DNA of 64,000 bases from Streptomyces sp. NBC_00237 (GTDB lineage Bacteria; Actinomycetota; Actinomycetes; Streptomycetales; Streptomycetaceae), in contig NZ_JAPEMT010000001.1 of the NCBI RefSeq assembly GCF_026342435.1, positions 1,606,501 through 1,670,500 on the forward strand. The letters are read 5' to 3'. A program made the translations under genes and the position numbers. Positions within the stretch are counted from its first letter, which is position 1; each line of letters starts with the position of its first letter. A model generated the notes under the pieces. The model was not told the DNA's origin, did no database searches, and worked only from the letters and a program-made list of their open reading frames with translations. Below, one piece after another: positions 18,458 to 27,741 of this stretch.

Positions 18458-18811
18458 ATGCGTACGCTCTGTGCTTCCACTCTCATCGGCGAGTTCTTCG
18501 TGATCGGCTTCGCGGGACTCGTCGCGATGAAGTCCGAGGACCTGTCGATGGCCACGGTCTGGACGGTGTGCGGCATCGCGATGCTGCTCTCCGTCCTCCT
18601 CTGCGGAATGATCACGCGCCCCGGCGGGCTCCAGCTCGGCTGGGCGCTCCAGGTCGGGCTCGTGGTGAGCGGTTTCTGGGTCCCGGTGATGTTCTTCCTC
18701 GGTCTGGTCTTCGGCGGTCTGTGGTGGGCGTCGATCCACTACGGGCGCAAGATCGACGAGGCGAAGGCCCGGTGGGCGGCCCAGGACACCTCCAGCCCGT
18801 CCGGCGCGTGA
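18458..18811 (+). CDS. DUF4233 membrane protein
   Basis: The 117-residue protein has four hydrophobic helices (about 5-25, 31-50, 60-80 and 82-98) and a charged C-terminal tail. DUF4233 proteins are found in actinobacteria next to folC, as here. The function is unknown. GGAG at 18440-18443, just inside folC, can serve as its ribosome binding site, so the two genes are likely translationally linked. Confidence 0.85.
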   Translation: MRTLCASTLIGEFFVIGFAGLVAMKSEDLSMATVWTVCGIAMLLSVLLCGMITRPGGLQLGWALQVGLVVSGFWVPVMFFLGLVFGGLWWASIHYGRKIDEAKARWAAQDTSSPSGA

Positions 18812-18859
18812 GGACGCGCGGCGAAGCCGACAGGGCGACCGGGCGGACCTGACGCTGCG

Positions 18860-18889
18860 TGACAGGTCCCCCGTTCGGCCCTGTAATCT
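18860..18889 (+). promoter_or_regulatory. Candidate ndk promoter
   Basis: TGACAG (18860-18865), an 18-nt spacer and TAATCT (18884-18889) lie about 45 nt before the ndk GTG, giving a leader that includes its Shine-Dalgarno. Confidence 0.5.
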
Positions 18890-18933
18890 GCGGACCACCG
18901 CATCCGTACCGCCGCACTCAAGGAGCCCGCACC

Positions 18934-19347
18934 GTGACCCAGCGCACCCTCGTCCTGCTCAAGCCCGACGCCGTCCGCCGCGGACTGATCGGCGAGGTCA
19001 TCGGCCGCATCGAGCGCAAGGCCAACTGGACGATCGGCGCGCTGGAGCTGCGCAGCCTGGACCAGGACACCCTGGAGGCGCACTACGGTGAGCACAAGGG
19101 CAAGCCCTTCTACGAGCCGCTCGTCGCCTTCATGTCCTCGGGCCCGATCGTCGCCCTCGTCGTCGAGGGCGAGCGCGTCATCGAGGGCGTACGCCAGCTG
19201 GCCGGTCCGACCGACCCGATTGCCGCGGCTCCGGGGTCCATTCGGGGCGACTTCGGCACCATCGTCCGCGAGAACCTCATCCACGCCTCGGACTCCGAGG
19301 AGTCCGCCGAGCGCGAGCTGAAGCTGTTCTTCCCGGGTCTCGTCTGA
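18934..19347 (+). CDS. ndk: Nucleoside diphosphate kinase
   Basis: The 137-residue enzyme transfers the gamma phosphate between NTPs and NDPs through a phospho-histidine. The active site is NLIHASDSEESAERE near the C terminus, and the N terminus TQRTLVLLKPDAVRRGLIGE is standard. GTG 18934 has AAGGAG 8 nt upstream; the longer open frame back to 18859 lacks family similarity. Its length and motifs are complete. Confidence 0.97.
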   Translation: MTQRTLVLLKPDAVRRGLIGEVIGRIERKANWTIGALELRSLDQDTLEAHYGEHKGKPFYEPLVAFMSSGPIVALVVEGERVIEGVRQLAGPTDPIAAAPGSIRGDFGTIVRENLIHASDSEESAERELKLFFPGLV

Positions 19348-19699
19348 CCGTAGAGAAACCGTACGGACTCCGTAGAGACTCAGGCGCTTTCTGACTGAAT
19401 GTCAGCCAAACAGCGCCTCCTGCCTGGGGCGACCGAAGTAATTCGGTCGCCCTTCGGTATATGCGCCCCGTCGGAGGGAACGCATCCCTCCGACACAGCG
19501 TCACCATGGGTGAGACGGGTATGTGTTCCGCTCACAATGGCGAAGGACCCTCGCGCGGTGACCGCACATGCGGCACTACGATGGAAGTCACCGCGCCCAC
19601 ACCATTCAGCGCACCACCCACTTCGCCTACCGATACAAGCCATCGAACGCTCCAATCGGGAAGGCCCGACGCATCCTCATGGGGAAGAAGAGGGAACCA
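19348..19699. other. Gene-free leader between ndk and mreB with tandem hairpins
   Basis: No gene is visible in this 352-nt gap. It contains three consecutive inverted repeats: 19382-19418 (arms AGGCGCT/AGCGCCT enclosing CTGAC/GTCAG), 19427-19452 (listed terminator) and 19470-19494 (GTCGGAGGGA/TCCCTCCGAC). A TACGAT at 19577-19582 is a plausible -10 for mreB, leaving a leader of roughly 110 nt. The hairpins probably end ndk transcription; the long mreB leader may carry control signals. Confidence 0.6.
19427..19452 (+). terminator. Terminator hairpin downstream of ndk
   Basis: An 11-bp perfect stem GGGCGACCGAA/TTCGGTCGCCC closes on a GTAA loop. Confidence 0.7.
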
Positions 19700-20719
19700 A
19701 TGTCGTTCATCGGCCGTGATATGGCTGTCGACCTCGGGACCGCCAACACGCTGGTGTACGTCAGGGGTAAGGGCATCGTGCTCAACGAGCCCTCCGTCGT
19801 CGCCATCAACACCAACACCGGCGGCATCCTCGCCGTCGGCTCCGAGGCGAAGAAGATGATCGGCCGTACGCCGGGCAACATCGTTGCCGTACGGCCCCTG
19901 AAGGACGGCGTGATCGCCGACTTCGAGATCACCGAGCGGATGCTCCGCTACTTCATCCTGAAGATCCACAAGCGCCGCTACCTGGCCCGCCCCCGCGTCG
20001 TGGTCTGCGTGCCCTCCGGCATCACCGGAGTGGAGCGCCGCGCCGTCATCGAGGCGTCCACCCAGGCGGGCGCCCGCCAGGTGCACATCATCGAGGAACC
20101 CATGGCCGCCGCCATCGGCTCCGGCCTGCCCGTCCACGAGGCCACCGGCAACATGGTCGTGGACATCGGCGGCGGCACCACCGAGGTCGCCGTGATCTCG
20201 CTCGGAGGAATCGTCACGGCACAGTCGATCCGCGTCGCGGGCGACGAGCTGGACAACGCGATCATCCAGCACATCAAGAAGGAGTACTCCCTCCTCCTCG
20301 GGGAGCGGACCGCCGAACAGATCAAGATCACCATCGGTTCGGCGTACGACCTCGACAAGGACGAGCACACCGAGATCCGCGGCCGTGACCTCGTGTCCGG
20401 TCTGCCGAAGACCGTCGTGATCTCCGCCGCCGAGGTCCGCAAGGCCATCGAGGAGCCGGTCAACGCGATCGTCGACGCCGTCAAGACGACGCTCGACAAG
20501 TGCCCTCCGGAGCTCTCCGGCGACGTCATGGACCGAGGCATCGTCCTCACCGGCGGCGGCGCCCTGCTCCGCGGCCTCGACGAGCGCCTGCGCCGCGAGA
20601 CCGGCATGCCGATCCACATCGCCGAGGACCCGCTCGACTCCGTCGCGCTCGGATCCGGCAAGTGCGTCGAGGAGTTCGAGGCGCTCCAGCAAGTGCTGGA
20701 CGCCCAGCCCCGCAGATAG
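19700..20719 (+). CDS. mreB: Rod-shape-determining protein MreB
   Basis: The 339-residue actin-like protein polymerises under the membrane and organises wall synthesis; in Streptomyces it is chiefly needed for spore wall assembly. It begins [20 protein letters not shown]. All five actin-fold motifs are seen, including [18 protein letters not shown] and [23 protein letters not shown] 19700 is preceded by GAAGAGGGA; an in-frame ATG at 19679 would add only MGKKREP. It heads mreB-mreC-mreD-pbp2-rodA, but a 14-bp hairpin lies between mreB and mreC, so mreB is probably made in excess. Confidence 0.97.
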   Translation: MSFIGRDMAVDLGTANTLVYVRGKGIVLNEPSVVAINTNTGGILAVGSEAKKMIGRTPGNIVAVRPLKDGVIADFEITERMLRYFILKIHKRRYLARPRVVVCVPSGITGVERRAVIEASTQAGARQVHIIEEPMAAAIGSGLPVHEATGNMVVDIGGGTTEVAVISLGGIVTAQSIRVAGDELDNAIIQHIKKEYSLLLGERTAEQIKITIGSAYDLDKDEHTEIRGRDLVSGLPKTVVISAAEVRKAIEEPVNAIVDAVKTTLDKCPPELSGDVMDRGIVLTGGGALLRGLDERLRRETGMPIHIAEDPLDSVALGSGKCVEEFEALQQVLDAQPRR

Positions 20720-20776
20720 CAAGGACGAGGAAACAGCGTCCGGGAGCCACCTGCCGGCCCCGGGCGCTGCCGAAGA

Positions 20777-20813
20777 ATCCGCCGTACGGGGCCTGTCGTC
20801 CCGTGCGGCGGAT
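20777..20813 (+). terminator. Hairpin between mreB and mreC (partial terminator)
   Basis: A 14-bp stem (20777-20790 with 20800-20813, one G.U pair) and a 9-nt loop lie in the 148-nt mreB-mreC gap. Confidence 0.65.
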
Positions 20814-20867
20814 CGTTGATATACACGCATACGCATTTTTCCGACGAGGAAGGCACGGCCGCCGCAC

Positions 20868-21899
20868 GTGAGGGACACACGAGAGAGCCGGCTGCTCCTG
20901 GTGCTGCTGATCGCCGTAGCGTTCGCGCTGATCACGGTCGACATCCGCGGCGGCGAACAGTCACCCGTCGACGGAGCCAGGCAGGCCGCCGCCGCCGTCT
21001 TCGGACCGGTGGAGAAGGGCGTCGCCACCGCCGTCGACCCGATCGGCAACGCGATCGGCGCCGTACGCAAGTCAGGTGACGACCACGACCAGCTCAAAGC
21101 GCTGGAACGGGACAACCAGGAACTGAAGCTGCGCCTGGGCAGCGACGACCGCAACCAGAGCCGCGTGCGCCAGCTCGACGGCATGCTGAAGAAGGCGGGC
21201 GCCGGACAGTACGGCATCAAGGGCGCCGAAGTCATCGCCATAGGAGCGGCCCAGGGCTTCTCCTGGACCGTCACCATCGACGTCGGCAGCAACGACGGCA
21301 TCAAGCGCGACATGACCGTCGTCAACGCGGACGGACTCGTCGGCCGGGTCACCACCGTCGGCCCCAACACCTCCACCGTGCTGCTCGCCAACGACACCAA
21401 GTTCACCGTCGGCACCCGCATGGAGAAGACCGACGAGCTCGGCTTCGCGACCGGACAGGGCGACCGCCCGCTCAGCGTCCAGTTCCTCAACGGCAAGGCC
21501 AAGGTCAAGCCCGGCGACCGCCTGGTGACCTTCGGCTCGCGCGCCGCGAAGCCCTTCGTGCCGGGCGTCCCCGTCGGCGAGGTGGTCCGCGTCGACCCCT
21601 CCGGCGGCGACCTCACCCGTACCGTCTACGTCCGTCCGTACGTCGGCTTCACCAAGCTCGACATCGTCGGCGTCGTCGTCGCGGCCCCCCGCACCGACCC
21701 CCGCGACACCGTCCTGCCGAACAAGCCCAAGCCCGCCCCCACGGTCACCGTCACCGTGACACCGAAGCCCCCTGTCGGTGAGAACAACGGTGGCGCTGCC
21801 AACAACGGCAACGGCAACGGCAATAACAACGGCAATAACAACGGCAACGGAAACAACAACGGCGACGGTGCTGCCGACGGCAACGCCGCCGACCAGTGA
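20868..21899 (+). CDS. mreC: Rod-shape-determining protein MreC
   Basis: The 343-residue protein has a single N-terminal membrane helix (about 8-25). A coiled-coil region (about 65-100, DQLKALERDNQELKLRLG) follows, then the two extracellular beta-barrels of MreC, which scaffold the elongasome by binding PBP2. The last ~45 residues are an Asn/Gly-rich run (NNGNGNGNNNGNNNGNG) that is not part of the MreC fold and is probably flexible and exposed. GTG 20868 is the start. mreD begins 19 nt after its stop. Confidence 0.94.
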   Translation: MRDTRESRLLLVLLIAVAFALITVDIRGGEQSPVDGARQAAAAVFGPVEKGVATAVDPIGNAIGAVRKSGDDHDQLKALERDNQELKLRLGSDDRNQSRVRQLDGMLKKAGAGQYGIKGAEVIAIGAAQGFSWTVTIDVGSNDGIKRDMTVVNADGLVGRVTTVGPNTSTVLLANDTKFTVGTRMEKTDELGFATGQGDRPLSVQFLNGKAKVKPGDRLVTFGSRAAKPFVPGVPVGEVVRVDPSGGDLTRTVYVRPYVGFTKLDIVGVVVAAPRTDPRDTVLPNKPKPAPTVTVTVTPKPPVGENNGGAANNGNGNGNNNGNNNGNGNNNGDGAADGNAADQ

Positions 21900-21918
21900 C
21901 CAGGAGCTGAAGAACCTG

Positions 21919-22578
21919 ATGCGCTTCAACCGGATTCTGCTCTCCGCCACCCTGGTGGTCGTCGCCCTGGTCGTCCAGGTCACCGTCCTCGCCAGACTCC
22001 AGCTCCCCGGCGCCGTGCCCGACCTCACCCTCCTCGTCGTCCTCGGACTCGCCTTCGTCTACGGACACGTCAGCGGGGCCCTCATCGGCTTCTTCGCGGG
22101 CCTCCTCGCCGACCTCGCCCCACCCGCTGACCACGCCGCAGGCCGCTACGCCCTCGTCCTGTGCGTCATCGGCTACCTCGCGGGCCTCGTCAAGCCCGAG
22201 AACGGCAAGCTCCGCTCCGCGACGGCCCCCATGCTGGTCGTCGTCGCCGCGGCCCTCGGCTCCACCCTCCTGTACGCGGGAGTGGGCGCCCTCGTCGGCG
22301 ACACCGCCGCCCGCCACGTGGGCCTCGGCGGACTGCTGTTCACCGCGGCCCTGTACGACCTGCTCCTCGCACCCTTCGTCGTCCCCGGCATCATGGCGCT
22401 CGCCCGCCGCGCCGAGAACGACCCCCTCTCCGAATCCTCCTCCTCCGACGTCTCCTCCGGCTGGCTCGCGGGAGGCACCGGACTGCGCATCGGCGAGCAG
22501 AAGGGCGGCCTGCGGCTGCGCGCCGCCCGCAACCGAGCCCAGCGCGCCGGACGCATCAAGGGAGTGAAGCGCCTGTGA
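21919..22578 (+). CDS. mreD: Rod-shape-determining protein MreD
   Basis: This membrane protein of about 219 residues has five to six predicted helices, part of the MreBCD elongasome. ATG 21919 (MRFNRILLSATL) is chosen because AGGAG lies 12 nt upstream and hydrophobicity starts there. The longer open frame would be out-of-frame translation of the mreC Asn/Gly tail. The C-terminal ~60 residues are a soluble Ser- then Arg-rich tail. Its stop codon overlaps the GTG of the PBP2 gene. Confidence 0.92.
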   Translation: MRFNRILLSATLVVVALVVQVTVLARLQLPGAVPDLTLLVVLGLAFVYGHVSGALIGFFAGLLADLAPPADHAAGRYALVLCVIGYLAGLVKPENGKLRSATAPMLVVVAAALGSTLLYAGVGALVGDTAARHVGLGGLLFTAALYDLLLAPFVVPGIMALARRAENDPLSESSSSDVSSGWLAGGTGLRIGEQKGGLRLRAARNRAQRAGRIKGVKRL

Positions 22579-24800
22579 GCAACATCCCCGAGACCGGCAG
22601 GACCCCCCGCGTCACCATCCGGCTGATCGTCCTCCAGATCCTCGTCTTCTCCCTCCTGCTGACCCTCGGCGGACGCCTCTGGTACCTCCAGATCCGCAAC
22701 GGCCAGGAGTACACCGACGAGGCGAAGAACAACCACGTCCAGCAAGTCGTCCAGCCCGCCGTGCGAGGCTCCATCCTCGACGCCCGCGGCGTCCCGCTCG
22801 CCGACAACGAGACCAAGCTCGTCGTCTCCGCGTCCCGCACCGAGCTGATGAAGATGAAGGACGACGGCAAAGCCGTCCTCACCCGGCTCGCCGACGTCCT
22901 CGACATGAAGGCCAAGGACGTCACCGACAAGGTGCGCCTCTGCGACTCCAAGACCCCCCAACCCTGCTGGAACGGCTCGCCCTACCAGCCGATCCCGGTC
23001 ACCAACAAGGCCACCACCCAGCAGGCCCTCCAGATCCGTGAACGCGCCGAGGACTTCCCCGGCATCACCGCCGAACCCACCGCCGTGCGCCGCTACGCCG
23101 CCCCCGGCAAGGCGAACACCGCGCAGGTGCTCGGCTACCTGTCGCCCGTCACCGACGCCGAGATCGAGAAGGCCAAGGACAGCGACTCCCCGTACCTCCG
23201 CTCCGACCAGGTCGGGCGCTCCGGCCTGGAGCGCACGTACGACAAGGAACTGCGCGGCAAGGCGGGCGTCACCCGCTACGAGGTCGACAACCTGGGCCGC
23301 GTCATCGGCCGCGCCAAGGCCGACAAGGCGGAGCCCGGTGCGAACGTCGTCACCAGCATCGACGCCCGCGTCCAGGCCGTCGCCGAGTACGAGCTCCTCG
23401 ACGCGATGAAGGAAGCCCGCAAGGGCTTCGACAAGAACACCAACACCAACTACAAGGCCGACGCGGGCGCCGTCGTCGTCATGGAGGCCAAGACCGGCCG
23501 CGTCGTGGCGATGGCGTCCAACCCCACCTACGACCCCAACGCCTGGGTCGGCGGCATCTCCGGCAAGGACTACGCCGCCCTCACCGGCAAGGACTCCAAC
23601 TTCCCCCTCCTCAACCGGGCCATCCAGGCGCAGGCCGCCCCCGGCTCCATCTTCAAGGTCATCCCGACGACCGCCGCCGTCAACGCCGGATACGACTTCA
23701 ACGGCAGCTACCCCTGCCCCAGCTCGTACTCCATCGGCGGTCAGACCTTCACCAACTACGAGTCCAAGGGCCACGGCAACATCAGCCTCGGCGGCGCACT
23801 CGAAGTCTCCTGCGACACCGTCTACTACGCCCTCGCGCACCAGCAGTGGCAGCGCGACGGCGGCACCAAGCCGAAGAAGAACGCCAAGGACTGGTTCTAC
23901 AAGACGGCCCACCAGTTCGGCCTCGGCAAGGAGACCGGAATCGACCTCCCCAACGAGGTCAGCGGACGCGTCCCCGACCGCCAGTGGAAGCAGCGGTTCT
24001 GGTCGGCCAACAAGGACGCCTGGTGCAAGCAGGGCAAGAAGGACGGCAGCTTCGTCGAGAAGATCGCCTTCGAGAACTGCATCGACGGCAACCAGATGCG
24101 CGCGGGTGACTCCGTCAACTACTCCATCGGACAGGGCGACACCCTCGTCACCCCCATACAGATGGCGTCGATCTACGCGAGCATCGCCAACGGCGGCACC
24201 ATCCACACCCCCTCCGTCGGCAAGGCCGTCGTCAGCGCCGACGGCAAGAAGGTCACGGAGATCAAGCCGAAGACGCAGGGCCGGCTTCCGATGAACGCGA
24301 GCACGCACAAGTTGATAGACGAAGCCCTCGCGGGAGTCGCCACCCGGGGCACCGCCGCCTGGAGGTTCCAGGGCTGGCCCCAGGACAAGATCCCGATGCA
24401 CGCCAAGACGGGTACCGCCGAGGTCTACGGCAAGCAGACGACCTCATGGTTCGCCACGTACACCAAGGACTACTCGATCGTCATGACGATCGCGCAGGGC
24501 GGCACCGGCTCCGGCGCCTCGGGACCTGCCGTCCGGAAGATCTACAACGCGCTCTACGGGCTCGACAAGGACGGCAAGTTCGACCCGAAGAAGGCACTCC
24601 TGCCCGAGCCCCAGAAGAACCTCCCGAAGATCGAGGCGGACGGCTCCATCGACGCACCCGACATCAAGCCGTACGTCCCCGTGCCCGACGAGCCCGTCGA
24701 ACCGGTCGGCGTCGCGGGCCCGCCGCCCGCCAACACCGGCGGCAGGGGCGGCGGCAACCCGGGCGCCCGAGGCACCGGCATCCAGAGGGTGGGTGACTGA
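22575..24800 (+). CDS. mrdA: Penicillin-binding protein 2 (elongasome transpeptidase)
   Basis: This 741-residue class B PBP crosslinks peptidoglycan with RodA. It has an N-terminal membrane helix (about 16-36), a PBP dimerisation domain (about 60-260) and a transpeptidase domain. The active-site SxxK is in AAPGSIFKV, an SCD motif replaces the usual SxN (EVSCDTVYY), and HAKTGTAEVYG carries KTG. The C-terminal ~60 residues are Pro/Gly/Val-rich and disordered. GTG 22575 overlaps the mreD stop by 3 nt, so the two are translationally coupled. It corresponds to the PBP2 encoded in the Streptomyces mre cluster. Confidence 0.95.
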   Translation: MSNIPETGRTPRVTIRLIVLQILVFSLLLTLGGRLWYLQIRNGQEYTDEAKNNHVQQVVQPAVRGSILDARGVPLADNETKLVVSASRTELMKMKDDGKAVLTRLADVLDMKAKDVTDKVRLCDSKTPQPCWNGSPYQPIPVTNKATTQQALQIRERAEDFPGITAEPTAVRRYAAPGKANTAQVLGYLSPVTDAEIEKAKDSDSPYLRSDQVGRSGLERTYDKELRGKAGVTRYEVDNLGRVIGRAKADKAEPGANVVTSIDARVQAVAEYELLDAMKEARKGFDKNTNTNYKADAGAVVVMEAKTGRVVAMASNPTYDPNAWVGGISGKDYAALTGKDSNFPLLNRAIQAQAAPGSIFKVIPTTAAVNAGYDFNGSYPCPSSYSIGGQTFTNYESKGHGNISLGGALEVSCDTVYYALAHQQWQRDGGTKPKKNAKDWFYKTAHQFGLGKETGIDLPNEVSGRVPDRQWKQRFWSANKDAWCKQGKKDGSFVEKIAFENCIDGNQMRAGDSVNYSIGQGDTLVTPIQMASIYASIANGGTIHTPSVGKAVVSADGKKVTEIKPKTQGRLPMNASTHKLIDEALAGVATRGTAAWRFQGWPQDKIPMHAKTGTAEVYGKQTTSWFATYTKDYSIVMTIAQGGTGSGASGPAVRKIYNALYGLDKDGKFDPKKALLPEPQKNLPKIEADGSIDAPDIKPYVPVPDEPVEPVGVAGPPPANTGGRGGGNPGARGTGIQRVGD

Positions 24801-24802
24801 CC

Positions 24803-26005
24803 ATGGCAGGCAGCACCCACGGCTTCTCCGTCCAGCGGTACGCGCCCGAGCGCGGCGCGTTCGCCAAACTCACCGCACGCGACTCGGTCCTGCGCAGGCT
24901 CGACTGGCCCCTGCTCCTGTCCGCGCTCGCACTGTCGGGCCTCGGCGCCCTCCTGGTGTGGTCCGCGACCAGGGGCCGCGACACCCTCAACCACGGCGAC
25001 CCGTACTACTTCCTCTTCCGGCACCTCATGAACACCGGCATCGGCTTCGCGCTGATGGTCGGCACGATCTGGCTCGGCCACCGCACCCTGCGCGGCGCGG
25101 TGCCGATCCTCTACGGGCTCTCCGTCGTCCTGGTGATCGCGGTCCTCACCCCGCTCGGCGCGACCGTCAACGGCGCGCACGCGTGGATCGTCATCGGCGG
25201 CGGATTCTCCCTCCAGCCCTCCGAGTTCACGAAGATCACCATCATCCTGGGCATGGCGATGATGCTCGCCTCCCGGGTCGACGCCGGCGATCAGGCCAAC
25301 CCCGACCACCGCACGGTGCTCAAGTCGCTGGGCCTGGCCGTCGTACCGATCCTGATCATCATGCTGATGCCCGACCTCGGCTCGGTCATGGTCATCGCCA
25401 TGATCATCCTGGGGGTGCTGCTGGCCTCCGGAGCCTCCAACCGCTGGATCTTCGGCCTGGTCGGCGCGGGCGTCCTCGGCGCCGTCCTGGTGGCCGTCCT
25501 CGGCCTCCTCGACGAGTACCAGATCAACCGCTTCGCCGCCTTCGCCAACCCCAACCTCGACCCGGCGGGCGTCGGCTACAACACCAACCAGGCACGCATC
25601 GCCATCGGCTCCGGCGGCCTCACCGGCACCGGTCTCTTCAAGGGCTCGCAGACCACCGGACAGTTCGTCCCCGAACAGCAGACGGACTTCGTGTTCACCG
25701 TCGCGGGCGAGGAACTCGGTTTCCTCGGCGCAGGCGCGATCCTCGTCCTCCTCGGCGTCGTCCTGTGGCGGGCCTGCCGCATCGCCCGCGAGACCACCGA
25801 GCTGTACGGCACGATCGTCGCCGCCGGAATCATCGCCTGGTTCGCCTTCCAGTCCTTCGAGAACATCGGCATGACCCTCGGCATCATGCCGGTCGCGGGC
25901 CTGCCGCTGCCCTTCGTCTCCTACGGAGGATCCTCGATGTTCGCCGTGTGGGTCGCGATCGGACTCCTCCAGTCGATCCGGGTGCAGAGGCCGATAACTG
26001 CGTGA
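24803..26005 (+). CDS. rodA: RodA/FtsW-type SEDS glycosyltransferase
   Basis: The 400-residue, ten-helix membrane protein polymerises glycan strands in partnership with PBP2. SEDS hallmarks are visible: GGGFSLQPSEFTKI (about 133-146), MLMPDLGSVMV, the long extracytoplasmic loop with GSQTTGQFVPEQQTDFVFTV (Gln/Thr/Asp-rich catalytic region), and LPLPFVSYGGSSM near the end. ATG 24803 follows the PBP2 stop by 2 nt. It is the last gene of the mre operon (the sfr-type gene of Streptomyces). Confidence 0.95.
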   Translation: MAGSTHGFSVQRYAPERGAFAKLTARDSVLRRLDWPLLLSALALSGLGALLVWSATRGRDTLNHGDPYYFLFRHLMNTGIGFALMVGTIWLGHRTLRGAVPILYGLSVVLVIAVLTPLGATVNGAHAWIVIGGGFSLQPSEFTKITIILGMAMMLASRVDAGDQANPDHRTVLKSLGLAVVPILIIMLMPDLGSVMVIAMIILGVLLASGASNRWIFGLVGAGVLGAVLVAVLGLLDEYQINRFAAFANPNLDPAGVGYNTNQARIAIGSGGLTGTGLFKGSQTTGQFVPEQQTDFVFTVAGEELGFLGAGAILVLLGVVLWRACRIARETTELYGTIVAAGIIAWFAFQSFENIGMTLGIMPVAGLPLPFVSYGGSSMFAVWVAIGLLQSIRVQRPITA

Positions 26006-26039
26006 TGGCGTGCCCCTGTCTGGGGCGCGGCGATCCGTC

Positions 26040-26045
26040 TAGATT
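26040..26045 (+). promoter_or_regulatory. -10 hexamer TAGATT, leaderless CYTH/CHAD start
   Basis: TAGATT is followed by exactly 6 nt and ATG 26052. The gene therefore has its own promoter although it is only 46 nt after rodA. Confidence 0.55.
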
Positions 26046-26051
26046 CATGTC

Positions 26052-27584
26052 ATGGCGGACACCAAGCGCGAGATCGAGCGAAAGTACGAAGCCACCACGA
26101 CCGACACCGAGGGCGAACCCCGGCTGCCTGACTTCCACAAGGTGGCCGGGGTTTCGTCCGTCCAGGACCGGGGCGTCGTCGACCTCGACGCCGTCTACTA
26201 CGACACCGACGACCTGGCGCTGGCCGCCCACGGCATCACCCTGCGCCGCCGCACCGGCGGAGACGACGCGGGCTGGCACCTCAAACTCCCCGTCGCCCCG
26301 AACGTACGGGACGAGATCCGCCTCCCCCTGACAGCGCCGACGGCAACAGCGGACACCGTGCCGCGCCCCCTGTCCGCCCTGGTGCGTGCGCGCACCCTGG
26401 GAGAGCCACTGCTGGCGACCGTACGGCTGAAGTCCTCGCGCCAGGTGTGGCACTTGCGGGACAACGCGGGGGAACTGCTCGCCGAGGCCAGCGTGGACAG
26501 AGTGACCGCGCAGCGGCTGGGGGGAGCGGGCGCGGACACCTCCTTCACGGAGATCGAGGTCGAACTCGCCGACGACGGCGACCCCGCCTTCCTGGACGCC
26601 GTCGACAAGAGGCTGCGCAAAGCGGGCGTACGACCCTCCCAGTCGCCGTCCAAACTGGCCCGCGCCCTCGCGGAGACCGGCGGCGGTCCGGCGCAGGCAC
26701 CAGCACAGGCGCTCGAAGAAGGCACCACCGCTGGTGCGCACGTCCTCGCCTACGTCCGTGAACAGGCCGAGGCGATGGCAATCTACGACCCCGCCGTACG
26801 CCGTGACCTTCCCGACTCCGTCCACCAGCTCCGCGTCGCCACCCGCCGGATGCGCAGCGCCTTCAAGACGTACCGGAAGGTCCTCGACCGCACCGTCACC
26901 GACCCGCTCGGCGAGGAACTCAAGTGGCTGGCAGGCGAACTGGGCGTCGACCGCGACCAGGAAGTCCTCACCGACCGCCTCCTGAGCCGTCTCTCCGCCC
27001 TCCCGCGCACCCTCCTGCTGGGCCCTGTGCGCGGACGTCTGCGCATCTGGTCCGTCGCCCGGCGCAGTGGCTCCCGGCGCCGCACCGTCGCCGTCCTCGA
27101 CGGGAAGCGCTACCTGGAACTCCTGCGCTCCCTGGACGCCTTCCTCGCCGACCCGCCCCTGCGGGCGGCGGCGAGAAGGAACGCCACGACCGTCCTCCAC
27201 CAGGCCCTCGTCAAGGACCACGCCCGCCTCGCCGACCGCACCGAGCACGCCTTGGCGCTCCCGCCGGGCGCCGAACGCGACCTCGCCCTCCACGACGCCC
27301 GCAAGGCCGCCAAACGCCTGCGCTACGCGGCGGAGTCCGCCCGCCCCGCCCTCGGCAAACCCGCGAACAAGCTCCGCAAGAGGGTCAAGGAGGTCCAGAG
27401 CGTGCTCGGCGACCACCAGGACAGCGTGGTCGCCCGCACCGAACTGAGGAACCTGGCGATCCAGGCACACGCGGCGGGGGAGTCCGCCTTCGTCTGGGGC
27501 CTGCTGTACGGCCAGGAGGAGGCGAGGGCGGCGGACCGCGAACGGGAGCTGCCGGGCGTGTGGGGGAGGGTGCCGGGCATCTAG
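26052..27584 (+). CDS. CYTH and CHAD domain protein
   Basis: The 510-residue fusion has an N-terminal CYTH domain (about 1-210) with the tunnel motif EIERKYE (residues 6-12) and alternating charged strands such as ITLRRRTGG. The C-terminal CHAD domain (about 230-500) carries the conserved His/Arg helices DSVHQLRVATRRMRSAFKTY and ALHDARKAAKRLRYAAE. CYTH enzymes cut triphosphates such as tripolyphosphate or thiamine triphosphate, and CHAD helices bind polyphosphate. A polyphosphate-linked hydrolase is the best guess. The acyl-phosphate substrate cannot be decided from sequence. Confidence 0.9.
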   Translation: MADTKREIERKYEATTTDTEGEPRLPDFHKVAGVSSVQDRGVVDLDAVYYDTDDLALAAHGITLRRRTGGDDAGWHLKLPVAPNVRDEIRLPLTAPTATADTVPRPLSALVRARTLGEPLLATVRLKSSRQVWHLRDNAGELLAEASVDRVTAQRLGGAGADTSFTEIEVELADDGDPAFLDAVDKRLRKAGVRPSQSPSKLARALAETGGGPAQAPAQALEEGTTAGAHVLAYVREQAEAMAIYDPAVRRDLPDSVHQLRVATRRMRSAFKTYRKVLDRTVTDPLGEELKWLAGELGVDRDQEVLTDRLLSRLSALPRTLLLGPVRGRLRIWSVARRSGSRRRTVAVLDGKRYLELLRSLDAFLADPPLRAAARRNATTVLHQALVKDHARLADRTEHALALPPGAERDLALHDARKAAKRLRYAAESARPALGKPANKLRKRVKEVQSVLGDHQDSVVARTELRNLAIQAHAAGESAFVWGLLYGQEEARAADRERELPGVWGRVPGI

Positions 27585-27741
27585 CCCGCCCCGGCGGCGG
27601 GCGCGGCCCGGGAAGGCGCGAGGGCGGGTGGGGCACCGGCAGCGAGGGCAACCGGCACCCCGACCGCCCGCGCGTTCCTACCCACCCTCCCGGCCGCGTT
27701 AGGCTTGAGGGTCCCCCTGCCCGCTCATGAGAGACACCGCG

